This document shows, piece after piece, positions 45,261-55,237 of a stretch of DNA of 64,000 nt (positions are counted from its first letter, which is position 1; each line of letters starts with the position of its first letter). The notes under the pieces were generated by a model. That model saw nothing but the letters and a program-made list of their open reading frames with translations, was not told the DNA's origin and made no database searches. The stretch is from Flavobacterium faecale. Lineage in GTDB: Bacteria; Bacteroidota; Bacteroidia; Flavobacteriales; Flavobacteriaceae. The position numbers and the translations under genes are program-made. Where the stretch lies: contig NZ_CP020918.1 of NCBI RefSeq assembly GCF_003076455.1, positions 4,190,001 through 4,254,000 of the forward strand, given 5' to 3'.

Positions 45261-45800
45261 TTATATAAAATTGGGAGGAGGATGGTTTACTGTATAGTAC
45301 CCTGAAAGTAAAATTGATTTTGGTAAAATAGCGTGACTCGCAACTAGCGCTTTCTGGCTATAATTCAATTGATAACAAAGCGTGTCGTTTTGAAGATAAT
45401 CTTTAATAAAAGATTTTAATATTTTTTTTATTGGACTGTCATTATTTGATGAATGTCCAAAAAGTTGATGATCTACCCAACTCTGTATTTTTGCGCTAAT
45501 TCCATTTTGCTGTACCTTTTTTAGACAGTACAGTTCTAAAACATTGTTTTGTATTCTATTTTTAAAGACATGAAACGTAGTATTCTTAACCACTACATCT
45601 TCATTTACATATTCAAATCCTGAATCTACTATATAGGCGTAGGGATTGATTTTTACTTTAAAAATTTTGAAATCTGAATTTTGAGTATTTTCCATAGCTG
45701 CCACCCATGTTTGCTCCTTTTGGTCTGCAAACATCATATAAAAACCAAATACATTATAAAATAATGTAAAGGTTAAAAATAGTGAAGCTAATTTTTTCAT
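45261..45800 (-). CDS. Hypothetical small exported protein ending in a HPPPNFI motif
   Basis: A 179-residue protein with an N-terminal hydrophobic segment (LASLFLTFTLFYNVFGFYM), either a signal peptide or an anchor. The rest has no recognisable domain. It ends TVNHPPPNFI; short exported Bacteroidota proteins with Pro-rich ends of this kind are often seen near SusCD genes, without a known role. It follows the SusD gene across a terminator-like hairpin and precedes the haloperoxidase-like gene by about 260 bp of non-coding DNA. Confidence 0.6.
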   Translation of the reverse strand: MKKLASLFLTFTLFYNVFGFYMMFADQKEQTWVAAMENTQNSDFKIFKVKINPYAYIVDSGFEYVNEDVVVKNTTFHVFKNRIQNNVLELYCLKKVQQNGISAKIQSWVDHQLFGHSSNNDSPIKKILKSFIKDYLQNDTLCYQLNYSQKALVASHAILPKSILLSGYYTVNHPPPNFI

Positions 45801-45841
45801 TTATTATTTTAATCTAACTTACAACTTGTTTTAATAGTAAA

Positions 45842-45867
45842 AAACAGCGTAATTTCTTACGCTGTTT
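45842..45867 (-). terminator. Terminator/attenuator after the second susD
   Basis: AAACAGCGTAA (45842-45852) and TTACGCTGTTT (45857-45867) pair perfectly over 11 bp with a 4-base loop. On the minus strand a run of six T follows. It would separate susC-susD from the small protein, haloperoxidase and FG-GAP genes or reduce their expression. Confidence 0.8.
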
Positions 45868-45910
45868 AACCACAAAACTAACTAACCTAACCAACTACAG
45901 TTTAGGATTT

Positions 45911-47392
45911 TTAATATTTAGGATTTTGAACTCCTATAATTGGATTCGTTGCATATACTTTATCAGGTATTGGCCATAATTCATGTTTACCTTTGATAAA
46001 ATTAGTTCCGGCTAAATATTTATCTGATAGGCCCCAACGAATGATATCATCAAAACGAACTTGCTCTCCAGCCAATTCTACTTTACGTTCATGTACAATT
46101 GTATTAAAAACAGCTGCTTTGTCCGTTGTGTAAGGCTTTTTTACTGAGAAACCAGCTCTCGCTCTTACTAGGTTCACATAATCAACAGCTTGGTCACGAG
46201 AACCAACCTCATTTTCACATTCTGCTTTCATCAACAACACATCTGCCCATCTAATAATTTTTACGTTAATTCCTGACTCTTGTGCTTCATCTGTTTTCTT
46301 GTAATAATTTTGATATTTTTTCCAAGCGGCTCTTCTAGTAGCTCCTCCTGCAAGGAAGTTAGCAGCAGTCATAGTACTGTTTCCATTGTTGTATTTGTCT
46401 CCTACAACATAAAAACTATCTGCAAATCTTTTATCACCTGCTTCAAATTCATTCAATAAATCGTCTGAAGGATACACATTGAACCAGTTTAAATTACCGT
46501 AATCTTGACCTCTAAATGTTGCCTCGTTTAAACCTTGTCCTGTCGTAGCCGAATCCCATTTATTTCCAGTTCCTAGTTTCACTTCATACTCAACTTCATA
46601 GATAGATTCTACTCCATGCTCTGTTTCTTCTTTGAAGTTATCATAATAGTTTGGCTCCAATGAATAACCTGAAATTTTATTGAAAGCATCCAAAGCCAGT
46701 TTATGTTTATTTTGATACAAATAAGCTTTTCCTAACATTGCTAAGGCAGCACCTTTTGTTGCTCTTCCTTTTTGTTCTACTGACTTGTCCAGTAAATTAT
46801 CGGCAGCAAATTGAAAATCTTTAATTATCAAATCATAAATCTGCTCTTTTGTAGCTCTTGCTTTGCCAACAGGACCTTCAGGCAACTTTTCCCATAATGG
46901 AACACCACCAAAGCGATTTACTAATAGAAAGTAGTAATACCCTCTTAAAAAATGAGCCTCACCAACAAACTTATTTTTTTTAGTTGTCGTAAGTATTGAC
47001 TCAGGAATAGCATTTATCCTGTCAACATTACTGATCACAAAATTAGCCTTTGTAACTCCTAAAAAACAAGTTGTATAGTAATCCAATATTTGAGCATTAC
47101 TTGAGTCAAATGAAAATTCACTATAGGTTTTTTTATCTGCTTCAATTTGTGGGTTTACACTATTTTCTTGAGACATATTATCCATCATATAAAATACCAT
47201 ACGACCATATAAACCAAAGGTTTGTAAGTTTGCATAGGCGGCATTTACTGATGATTGCACTTGAGCTTCATTTTGAAAGAAGGTCTCTGGTGCAAGTTCA
47301 TTTGGATTCGTTTGATCCAAGTCTGACTTACTACACGAATTCATAAGTAAAACTCCGGTTAGCATTAATGCTATATATTTTATTCTTTTCAT
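45911..47392 (-). CDS. susD: SusD/RagB-family glycan-binding lipoprotein
   Basis: A 493-residue lipoprotein with lipobox MNSC (Cys19) and the SusD opening SKSDLDQTNPNELAPETFFQNEAQ. TPR-like helices follow (KNKFVGEAHFLRGYYYFLLV, NRFGGVPLWEKLP), and the C-terminal RagB part includes HERKVELAGEQVRFDDIIRWG. It is the surface partner of the SusC gene 18 bp upstream. Sequence similarity to the first SusD is low beyond the family motifs, so it probably binds a different glycan or a different xylan form. Confidence 0.93.
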   Translation of the reverse strand: MKRIKYIALMLTGVLLMNSCSKSDLDQTNPNELAPETFFQNEAQVQSSVNAAYANLQTFGLYGRMVFYMMDNMSQENSVNPQIEADKKTYSEFSFDSSNAQILDYYTTCFLGVTKANFVISNVDRINAIPESILTTTKKNKFVGEAHFLRGYYYFLLVNRFGGVPLWEKLPEGPVGKARATKEQIYDLIIKDFQFAADNLLDKSVEQKGRATKGAALAMLGKAYLYQNKHKLALDAFNKISGYSLEPNYYDNFKEETEHGVESIYEVEYEVKLGTGNKWDSATTGQGLNEATFRGQDYGNLNWFNVYPSDDLLNEFEAGDKRFADSFYVVGDKYNNGNSTMTAANFLAGGATRRAAWKKYQNYYKKTDEAQESGINVKIIRWADVLLMKAECENEVGSRDQAVDYVNLVRARAGFSVKKPYTTDKAAVFNTIVHERKVELAGEQVRFDDIIRWGLSDKYLAGTNFIKGKHELWPIPDKVYATNPIIGVQNPKY

Positions 47393-47410
47393 GTTTTTTT
47401 TTATTTTTGA

Positions 47411-50400
47411 TTAAAAGGCTACTTCAAGACCCATTAGAATTGTTTTGGGTTGTGGATATCCTCCTCGGTCTACACCTGCATTAAAATTAGACCCACCAAT
47501 TTCAGGATCAAGACCAGAATATTTAGTTAAAGTCAATAAATTTTGACCACTAGCATATACTCTTAATTTAGAGAAATACTTACCTAATGCTTTACTTGGC
47601 AAAGTGTACCCAATAGTAATATTTCTAAGTCTAGTGTAAGAACCATCTTCTACAAATCGATCATTAACTCCAACATTTTGGATTGCTCCTTGTGCTCTTG
47701 GAATAGTAGCTGATGGGTTTGTTACCACATTATTTACAACAATAGCTCTGTCCAAAACGGCTGTACCTGAATTAAACAAACGTGTCATTCCTTCAAGGTC
47801 ATATAAAGTTGTATTAAAAATTTGATTACCCTCAACACCTGTTATAAAACAATTAAAATCAAAACGTTTGAATGATGCAGAAAGGTTCAAACCATAAGTG
47901 AATTTTGGTGATTGATTACCAATTTTTGTTCTATCTGCAGAGGTAATATCTCCATCTCCATTTAAATCCTTGAAACGAATATCTCCAGGTTTAACTACTT
48001 GCTGTGTTGGATTTGCTGTAAAAACAGCATTTACTTCAGCTTGATTTTGATAAATTCCATCTGACACCAAACCATACATGTAGAAAGCTGGATCTCCAAC
48101 AGTAAGTCTTGAAATACTTGCTCCTCCTTGCTTGAAAGCATCTCCTGCAACTACTTGATCAACTCCTGGTGCTAATCGCAATACTTCATTTTTAGTTGTT
48201 CCAATGTTAAAATTAGCAGACCAAGTTAAGTCTCCTTTAACGTAATTGTAACCCAAATTCAACTCTGTTCCTTGAGTTTGAACAGAAGCTATATTTCTAA
48301 CTTGAGTACCTCCAGCAGAACCTAGTGAAGGATCTAATGGTACAGCAAATAGAATGTCTGAACTTATATTGTTGAAATATTCAATGCTACCCGTCAATTT
48401 ATTGTCCAATACTCCAAAATCCAAACCTAAATTACGTCCCAATTTAGACTCCCACTTTAAACCTGGGTTGGACAAAGATCCTATCGTAGTACCTGCTGCT
48501 GCAGCTCCATCAATAGGGTAGATATAATTAGAATTTAAAGTCCCACTGTATTGATAATCACCAATTTTATCATTTCCTGTTGTTCCAACAGAACCTCTTA
48601 TTTTTAAAACACTTACACCAGAATCTTCCATGAATTTTTCCTTAGCAATGTTCCATCCTAAAGATACTGCGTAAAAATTACCCCATCTAAAATTCGTACC
48701 AAAACGAGAAGATCCATCTGTTCTACCAGAAACTTCAAAAATATATTTTTCATCGTAATTGTAGTTTAACCTTGCAACAAATCCTAATTTATTCGTTTTT
48801 GAACTACCAGTACCTAAACCTGTAACAGTAGTTGAATTCAATTGATCAATTGCATCTGTAATCAAGTTTCTACTTCCTGCTCCAATATTTTCATATTTAG
48901 CCATATTACTTTCAGAAAGTACAAGTGCTTCAATATTATGTTTGTCTGCTATCGTAGTTTTGTAGCTTAAACTGTTGTTGAAAATAATTGTTTGTCCTTG
49001 AGCTAAGTTTCGACTTGAGCTAGAGAAAACTTGCCCAAAAGTTGTTACTCCTGGTATATTATCATCTCTAAATGAAGGTATAAAAGACCTGTCATTTGAA
49101 TTGTAATAATCTAGAGCCACTTGTGACCTGAATTTTAATCCTTTGTACAATTCCAATTCGGCATAAACATTACCAATAATACTTAAAGACTTATTGTATT
49201 GGTAACCTAAATTTTGTACACGTACTGGATTTTCAGCATCTTGGCCGTCAACTGAGGTTGTAGGACCTTGGTATCCTCCTAGATTATCTGCATTATATAC
49301 AGGTAAATAGGGTGCCGATTTAATAGCGTGCTCAATTAGAGTACGACCACCCGATGTACGCTGTTGATCTTGTTTTGAAAAAGAGATTCCGACATTGCTT
49401 CCAAGTGTTAGTTTCCCTAATGTTTGACTATTGTTTGCTCTAAAAGAGTAACGCTCAAACCCAGTACCAATAACGGCACCTTCTTGATTAAGATATTCTG
49501 CTGAATAACGGCTTGAAGATGTTTCAGTACCGTTAGAAAAATTCAAGCTGTAATCTTTAATAAGACCCGTTTGAAAAATCTCATCTTGCCAATTTGTACT
49601 ATTATCTAAAAAAGATGCAGGTCTAGTGATTGTAACCCCTAAATCATTAGCAAATTTTAAATATTGTGCAGTATTCAATAAATCATATCTTTTTGTTATT
49701 TTTTGAAAACCAGTATAAGTACTGAAATTCATTTGACCAGGACCTCTTTTTCCTTTTTTAGTAGTAACAACAACTACTCCATTAAAACCTTGGGAACCAT
49801 ATAAAGCTGCCGTTGCAGCATCTTTAAGTACCGACATAGACTCAATGTCGTTAGCATTTAAACCAGATAAATTTCCAGTAATAACACCGTCAATAACATA
49901 CAAAGGTGCACTGTTATTTAATGTTCCCAATCCTCTAATTAATACTGTAGGTGAACTTCCTGGAGAACCGCTACTTACCACAGTAACACCTGGTGCTCTA
50001 CCTTGCAAAGCCGATTCAGCATTAGTTACTGGGATAGCTGCGATATCCTTACTAGTAACTGTAGCTACAGCTCCTGTTACAGTGGTTCTCTTTTGAGCCC
50101 CGTATGCAACCACAACTACTTCACTTAAGGTTTCGCTAGACTCTTGTAATGTTACATTTATAGTAGTTTGACTACCTACCGAAACGGTTTTAGAAACTGT
50201 TCCTATAAATGAAAAAACAATCTTGTTGTTTGGTTTTACATTATTCAAACTGTATTTTCCATCTATATCAGTAGAGGCACTATTTTTTGACCCTTCCACG
50301 TTTACGCTTGCGCCTGGCAACGGAAACCCCGTTTGATCTTTAACGACACCTTGAATGGTCTTGTTTTGCGATAGCACTGACTGCGTGCAAATCATTGCCA

Positions 50401-50434
50401 ACGCTATTAATGCGAATTTTAACTTCATTATCAT
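47411..50434 (-). CDS. susC: SusC/RagA TonB-dependent outer-membrane transporter
   Basis: A 1007-residue protein with signal peptide (LIALAMICTQSVLSQ), then a CarboxypepD_reg-like domain (GVVKDQTGFPLPGASVNVEG), SEVVVVAYGAQKRTTVTGA, a plug (GRAPGVTVVSSGSPGSSP, YVIDGVITGN, LKDAATAALYGSQGFNGV) and a barrel that ends ILMGLEVAF. It transports an oligosaccharide into the periplasm with its SusD partner. Its leader and first about 35 codons match the other SusC at 36456-39587 very closely, while the rest diverges strongly. It heads the cluster with the haloperoxidase-like and FG-GAP genes. Confidence 0.95.
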   Translation of the reverse strand: MIMKLKFALIALAMICTQSVLSQNKTIQGVVKDQTGFPLPGASVNVEGSKNSASTDIDGKYSLNNVKPNNKIVFSFIGTVSKTVSVGSQTTINVTLQESSETLSEVVVVAYGAQKRTTVTGAVATVTSKDIAAIPVTNAESALQGRAPGVTVVSSGSPGSSPTVLIRGLGTLNNSAPLYVIDGVITGNLSGLNANDIESMSVLKDAATAALYGSQGFNGVVVVTTKKGKRGPGQMNFSTYTGFQKITKRYDLLNTAQYLKFANDLGVTITRPASFLDNSTNWQDEIFQTGLIKDYSLNFSNGTETSSSRYSAEYLNQEGAVIGTGFERYSFRANNSQTLGKLTLGSNVGISFSKQDQQRTSGGRTLIEHAIKSAPYLPVYNADNLGGYQGPTTSVDGQDAENPVRVQNLGYQYNKSLSIIGNVYAELELYKGLKFRSQVALDYYNSNDRSFIPSFRDDNIPGVTTFGQVFSSSSRNLAQGQTIIFNNSLSYKTTIADKHNIEALVLSESNMAKYENIGAGSRNLITDAIDQLNSTTVTGLGTGSSKTNKLGFVARLNYNYDEKYIFEVSGRTDGSSRFGTNFRWGNFYAVSLGWNIAKEKFMEDSGVSVLKIRGSVGTTGNDKIGDYQYSGTLNSNYIYPIDGAAAAGTTIGSLSNPGLKWESKLGRNLGLDFGVLDNKLTGSIEYFNNISSDILFAVPLDPSLGSAGGTQVRNIASVQTQGTELNLGYNYVKGDLTWSANFNIGTTKNEVLRLAPGVDQVVAGDAFKQGGASISRLTVGDPAFYMYGLVSDGIYQNQAEVNAVFTANPTQQVVKPGDIRFKDLNGDGDITSADRTKIGNQSPKFTYGLNLSASFKRFDFNCFITGVEGNQIFNTTLYDLEGMTRLFNSGTAVLDRAIVVNNVVTNPSATIPRAQGAIQNVGVNDRFVEDGSYTRLRNITIGYTLPSKALGKYFSKLRVYASGQNLLTLTKYSGLDPEIGGSNFNAGVDRGGYPQPKTILMGLEVAF

Positions 50435-50682
50435 ATTAATTTGGTTTTTACTAGTTCAATAAATTGTTTGTACTTTTTATCAAAATATTAGTTCTTTAAA
50501 ATTTTATTGATTCTAAAAACAGTGCTCATGGGCCTCATTTTTCAATACCAATATTGCAATTTTTCTAAGCCGCTATAGACAGCTTTTCTATTGAAATTAT
50601 AAAATTTTTTTCTCTTTGCATAGTTTGTTTTTTTGTTGGTTTAATTAAAAAAAAGTTTGATTAATACATTAGTTTATTAAAC

Positions 50683-50690
50683 CAAAATTA
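50683..50690 (-). promoter_or_regulatory. -7 box of the second susC promoter (TAATTTTG)
   Basis: Identical to 39826-39833 and in the same conserved block (TTTATTAAACCAAAATTAG on the plus strand). No normal -33 box is seen, which supports control by an activator. The rest of 50435-51061 contains the leader of about 250 nt, the dyad at 50723-50751 and the terminator at 51014-51042, with no gene. Confidence 0.55.
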
Positions 50691-50722
50691 GAGCAACTGC
50701 ATCCCTATTTGATAGTAATTTT

Positions 50723-50751
50723 GATGCAACAAATAGTTCATTTGAAGCATC
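50723..50751. promoter_or_regulatory. 29-bp dyad operator upstream of the second susC
   Basis: GATGCAACAAATA (50723-50735), spacer GTT, CATTTGAAGCATC (50739-50751): the same geometry as 39866-39894, the left half-site differing at one base. The distance to the -7 box is the same 33 bp in both. Conservation of the dyad and spacing while the flanks differ points to selection for protein binding. Confidence 0.65.
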
Positions 50752-51013
50752 TACGCCTTTTAAACCCAATGATTTCAGGTCTTTATCCCAATTGGCTCAA
50801 AAATAGTATTAATGCGCTATTATCAACCAATGCCGTATCTTTTTTTATTATGCAAAAAAAAGTCCCCAACTAAATGCACTATACGCAATGAGACAGAAAA
50901 CAAAAACTAGGACGAACAATGATTTGTATCGAAAGATACAACAATGAACAAATAAGTAAAGAGGAATCAATTATCAACGTATTTTTAAGATCAATTCCTA
51001 AATAAAAGGCATA

Positions 51014-51042
51014 AAAAAAGAGCTCCAGTAGCGCTCTTTTTT
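51014..51042 (-). terminator. Rho-independent terminator after the hybrid regulator
   Basis: AAAAAAGAGC (51014-51023) and GCTCTTTTTT (51033-51042) form a 10-bp stem with T-rich tails. It lies 20 bp beyond the stop of the hybrid two-component gene on the minus strand. Confidence 0.75.
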
Positions 51043-51061
51043 GTAATAATTAGTTATATTT

Positions 51062-54000
51062 TTATTCTAAATTAGGTTTATTTTTATCCAGCTGTGTGGG
51101 TAGATGTCCGTATTTTGCTTTGTAACATTTTGTGAAATAGGAAGCCGAAGTAAACCCAACCTGATAGCTTATTTCGTTAATACTACTATTTCCCAATTGT
51201 ATTAATTCTTGCGATTTCTCCAAACGAACATTTCGGATAAATTCATTCACAGTAACTCCCGTTAAACTTTTAATTTTTCGATACAATTGACTACGGCTCA
51301 AAAATACATTAGATGCTAAAACCTCAACACTCAAATCGGACTCACTGATATTTTCATGAATGTAACTGAGCGCTTTTTGTATAAATTCATTATCAAGGGT
51401 AGTCGTTTTTTCTTTTGCATTTTTACTAATTCCTTTGTAGAATTTGTCAAACATGATTTGTCTACTATTGATCAATTGTCCTAAACTGGATTTTAATATA
51501 TCCATATCAAAAGGTTTGCTCATGTACATATCTGCACCCGAATCAATTCCTTCTAATTTGTCTTGAACCAAGGCTTTGGCCGAAAGCATCAATAACGGAA
51601 TATGACTTGTTTTTATATCTGCTTTGACTGCTTTACACAATTCAAGACCATTCATTACGGGCATGATTACATCAGTCAAGATCAAGTCGGGCAATTTTTG
51701 TTTGGCCAACTCTACCCCTTTTTGACCATTTTCGGCAACAATTACCTTATAACTTTTCTTTAATTCGTCTTTCAAGTAATTTCGTAATTCAGTATTGTCT
51801 TCAACAATTAAAATCGTGTGTGTAATTTCAATTGCAATATCTCCTACGCTACTCTCCTCGTTGTCATCAACCACTCCTTTTTTGATGGATTCCCTCAACA
51901 CTACTTGATGTTCCTCGTCTAGAATTTCGGCTTCGGTAAAATATTCATTCCCCAACGGAAACACTACTGTAAATGTGGTACCTACTCCTAATGTGCTATC
52001 AACTTCAATCTTACCTTTGTGCAATTCGACAAAACCGCGTACCACTTCGAGTCCAATTCCTGTACTACCGTAGTAGGTTTTATTAAGATTGTTGACTTGG
52101 TAAAAACGATCAAAAATACGTTTGATTTCTTTCTTGTTCAATCCTGCACCCGTATCTTCTATGGCTATTTCAAATGTCTCAACTTTGCCTAAATTACTTG
52201 CCAGCGGTAAAAACATCTTTTTTTGCGAAGCATTAATACTGATCTTTATTTTTCCGTTATCAGCCGTTACTTTGAAGGCATTTGAAATAATATTAAAAAT
52301 AATTTTTTCGAACATCTTAGGGTCTAACCAGTCCTGCAGCGATTCTACAGTAGATTCAAATTGTAAATCAATAGCGCGACTCGCAGCTTCTTCTTCAAAA
52401 TAACTCACAATGTTTTTGGTAAAACTCACTACCTCTACTTGCTGTACATGCAAGGCCATTTTATTAAACTGTAGTTTATTAAAATCCATTAACTCATTGA
52501 TCAATCGAGACAATCGATCTGAACTTTTGTGAATAACAAACAATTTATTCAACACTTCAGCAGGTAAACCAAAGCTTTTATTTTTTAAAATATCTTCTAG
52601 CGGATTGATAATTAGAGTCAGTGGTGTTCTAAACTCATGCGAAATATTGGTAAAGAACTGCAATTTCTTTGCATTTAGTTTTTCGATCTGAACGGCCTTA
52701 TCTCTTTCGAATTGAATAGCTTGTTTTTCCTCAAAACGTCTTTGCAGGTATTTCTTCATGTAAATCGAAACTAAAACAAATGCCAAGATATATAAGAAAT
52801 AAGCAAAATTTGTGCGCCAGAATGGTGGCAACACTTCAATGTGTAATTGTAAAGGTTTATCACTCCATACTCCGCCTCTTTTGGCTGCTTTTACATTAAA
52901 AACATAATCACCTGGAGGTAAGTTAGTATAGGTAGCAGCTCTTTTTCCGCCTACAAAATTCCATTCTTTTTCGAATCCTTCTAAATAATAGGCATATTCG
53001 TTTTTACCCGGATGCGAATAATTTAGTCCCACATATTCTAATGTAAAAACAGATTGATCGTGCGTTAAAACTAGGTGATCCGTCTCTGAAATCACTTTTG
53101 TAAGTGGCGAATCTGCATCATTGGGACTTACTGACTTATTAAACAGCTTTAAATCACTAAAGTACAATAAGGGTTGCTTGGTACTTTTTAAAATTTGTTT
53201 TGGATTGAAATAATTGATTCCTTCATAACTACCAAAATACAAATCACCATTTTGGACTTTTAAAACGGAATTGTTATTAAAATCGTTATCCAACAGGCCG
53301 TCGTCTTTGGTGAAATTAACCGCTGATTTTTTCTTCAAATCTACTTTGGTAATTCCCGCTTTACCACTGATCCAAATAGCACCCTCTTGATCTTCAATAA
53401 TTGCTGCAACTGATTTTTCGACCAAGCCTTCAAAATTATAGTAAAAATCAAACGTATTACCCTTGGGTGTGTAGCTAAAAAGACCTGCTCCATCCGTTCC
53501 TATCCAAATTTGTTTGTTTCGAGACTCATACAACGACAAAACCGATTGGTTTTTTTGCATTTTTTTGTCCTTCATCATTTGGTTTTTCAAGGCTACGACC
53601 GTAAACTTAAAATTATTGTCATGTGTAACAAGAAATAATCCTAATGTAGACCCCACCCAAATTCTATTATTCGAATCAACCAATACTTTTCTAACATCGC
53701 CATTAATCAAACCATTTACCGAAAATGGTTTTGAGTCACAATGGTAGAATTTATTTTCGGACGGAACATAATAGTGAAGTCCCCTCAGATAGGTACCAAT
53801 CCAGATGATTCCATTCGAATCTTCAGAGAAGCTAAGCATCCTGTTTGACGCGATGCCACTAGTATTGTTTGTATTAAAGTTGACAAAACTAGAAGCGCCT
53901 TTTTTTAGAAAATAAATCCCTCCATCCCAGCTTCCTAACCAAACATTTTCTTTGGTATCGACAAAAACAGTTTGAATATCATCACTTTTTAAACCCGATA

Positions 54001-55237
54001 AAAAGGAAGTGTTTTTACTATTGACATGCTTATTAGCACTCGTAATCGGATCATAATAATCAACGCCACCACCTTCGAGACTAATCCACAATTTACCTGC
54101 TTTGTCCTTTGCTATTCCTGTTACAGATTTTGTTTGAAGCGCATTTTCTTTATTATAAAGATTGCTACCTATAGCATTAAACTTACTGTATAATTTATCA
54201 AAAACATCAACTCCTTGATTGTAGTAACCCAACCATACTCTATTTTCTTTATCGGCAAATAAAGACCAAACCGAATTTGATTTTAAACTATTATTCTCTG
54301 CTTTATTATTGATGTATTTTTTAAGAATTGCGCCTTGCTCATCAACTAGAAACAACCCATCATTTTCTGTTGCGCACAAAATGGAATTGCCTTCTCCTTG
54401 CAGTAGCGCCATCACTCTCTTCTTGGTGATTGGAAATGACTTTTGAGAAAAACCTCCTGCATCTTTGCTTACTTTTACCAATCCGTCGTAGAATGTTCCC
54501 AACCATATATTTTGCTTTCGATCAAGAACAATTGATTCGATATATTGATTAAAAATAATTTTTCCGGCCTTATCTCGTACTTTTTTTGCAACTGTTGCCC
54601 CTGCTTGTAAAGACTTTAAGCCATAACTAGTTCCAATATAAATGGTACCGTCTTTACTCTTGGTCAAACAATTGATTTGATAATTTGTGTAAGTAGCCAC
54701 TTCCGACTTTAAAAAAGTAACTTTTGCGGTCTTTAAATTGAATTTAAAAATACCTCTCCCGTAGGTACCAATTATCAAATTACCAAAATTATCTTGGATA
54801 ATACTTTTGACAGCAACATCAACTTTCGCTCCTTTAGAATGAGTTATCTTCAGGTCAAGAGTTTCAAATTTATTAATTTCTCTATTGTAAAAGCAAATTC
54901 CTTGGTCTGTACCTATCCATAATTTATTGTTTGCATCGACGTAAGTACAATAGATAATGTTACTTATGATTGAACTTTCTTTTTGCCAGTCATTTTCAAA
55001 AACAGTATAACTTATTCCGTCATATTTGTACAAACCAGCACCATAAGTCCCAATCCATATGTAGCCATATTGATCTTGGGTAATGCAAGAAACACCCCTT
55101 TTCGATATTCCTTCATTGATATTTATAAATTGATAGCCCTCATACATTTTTTGAGAAAATGCAGCAGTAGAAATTAAACTTATCAGCAGTACTGAAAGCA
55201 TTAATTTAAAGAAATTCATCGTTTTAATTATTTTCAA
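51062..55237 (-). CDS. Hybrid two-component system regulator (HTCS)
   Basis: A 1391-residue one-protein sensor and regulator. A signal/anchor segment (LMLSVLLISLISTAAFSQ; start Met1 or Met7) is followed by many Reg_prop propeller repeats (CITQDQYGYIWIGTYGAGLYKYDG and similar) and a Y_Y_Y domain (GEN-EYAYYLEGFEKEWNFVG region). Then come a membrane helix (FAYFLYILAFVLVSIYM), HisKA with NISHEFRTPLTL (phospho-His), an ATPase domain (DTGAGLNKKEIKRIF, GSTGIGLEVV), a receiver (VEDNTELRN, LILTDVIMPVMNG with phospho-Asp) and an AraC-type DNA-binding domain near the end (ISYQVGFTSASYFTKCYK). The periplasmic part would sense xylo-oligosaccharides and activate PUL genes, probably through the dyads upstream of both susC genes. 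Confidence 0.95.
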   Translation of the reverse strand: MKIIKTMNFFKLMLSVLLISLISTAAFSQKMYEGYQFININEGISKRGVSCITQDQYGYIWIGTYGAGLYKYDGISYTVFENDWQKESSIISNIIYCTYVDANNKLWIGTDQGICFYNREINKFETLDLKITHSKGAKVDVAVKSIIQDNFGNLIIGTYGRGIFKFNLKTAKVTFLKSEVATYTNYQINCLTKSKDGTIYIGTSYGLKSLQAGATVAKKVRDKAGKIIFNQYIESIVLDRKQNIWLGTFYDGLVKVSKDAGGFSQKSFPITKKRVMALLQGEGNSILCATENDGLFLVDEQGAILKKYINNKAENNSLKSNSVWSLFADKENRVWLGYYNQGVDVFDKLYSKFNAIGSNLYNKENALQTKSVTGIAKDKAGKLWISLEGGGVDYYDPITSANKHVNSKNTSFLSGLKSDDIQTVFVDTKENVWLGSWDGGIYFLKKGASSFVNFNTNNTSGIASNRMLSFSEDSNGIIWIGTYLRGLHYYVPSENKFYHCDSKPFSVNGLINGDVRKVLVDSNNRIWVGSTLGLFLVTHDNNFKFTVVALKNQMMKDKKMQKNQSVLSLYESRNKQIWIGTDGAGLFSYTPKGNTFDFYYNFEGLVEKSVAAIIEDQEGAIWISGKAGITKVDLKKKSAVNFTKDDGLLDNDFNNNSVLKVQNGDLYFGSYEGINYFNPKQILKSTKQPLLYFSDLKLFNKSVSPNDADSPLTKVISETDHLVLTHDQSVFTLEYVGLNYSHPGKNEYAYYLEGFEKEWNFVGGKRAATYTNLPPGDYVFNVKAAKRGGVWSDKPLQLHIEVLPPFWRTNFAYFLYILAFVLVSIYMKKYLQRRFEEKQAIQFERDKAVQIEKLNAKKLQFFTNISHEFRTPLTLIINPLEDILKNKSFGLPAEVLNKLFVIHKSSDRLSRLINELMDFNKLQFNKMALHVQQVEVVSFTKNIVSYFEEEAASRAIDLQFESTVESLQDWLDPKMFEKIIFNIISNAFKVTADNGKIKISINASQKKMFLPLASNLGKVETFEIAIEDTGAGLNKKEIKRIFDRFYQVNNLNKTYYGSTGIGLEVVRGFVELHKGKIEVDSTLGVGTTFTVVFPLGNEYFTEAEILDEEHQVVLRESIKKGVVDDNEESSVGDIAIEITHTILIVEDNTELRNYLKDELKKSYKVIVAENGQKGVELAKQKLPDLILTDVIMPVMNGLELCKAVKADIKTSHIPLLMLSAKALVQDKLEGIDSGADMYMSKPFDMDILKSSLGQLINSRQIMFDKFYKGISKNAKEKTTTLDNEFIQKALSYIHENISESDLSVEVLASNVFLSRSQLYRKIKSLTGVTVNEFIRNVRLEKSQELIQLGNSSINEISYQVGFTSASYFTKCYKAKYGHLPTQLDKNKPNLE

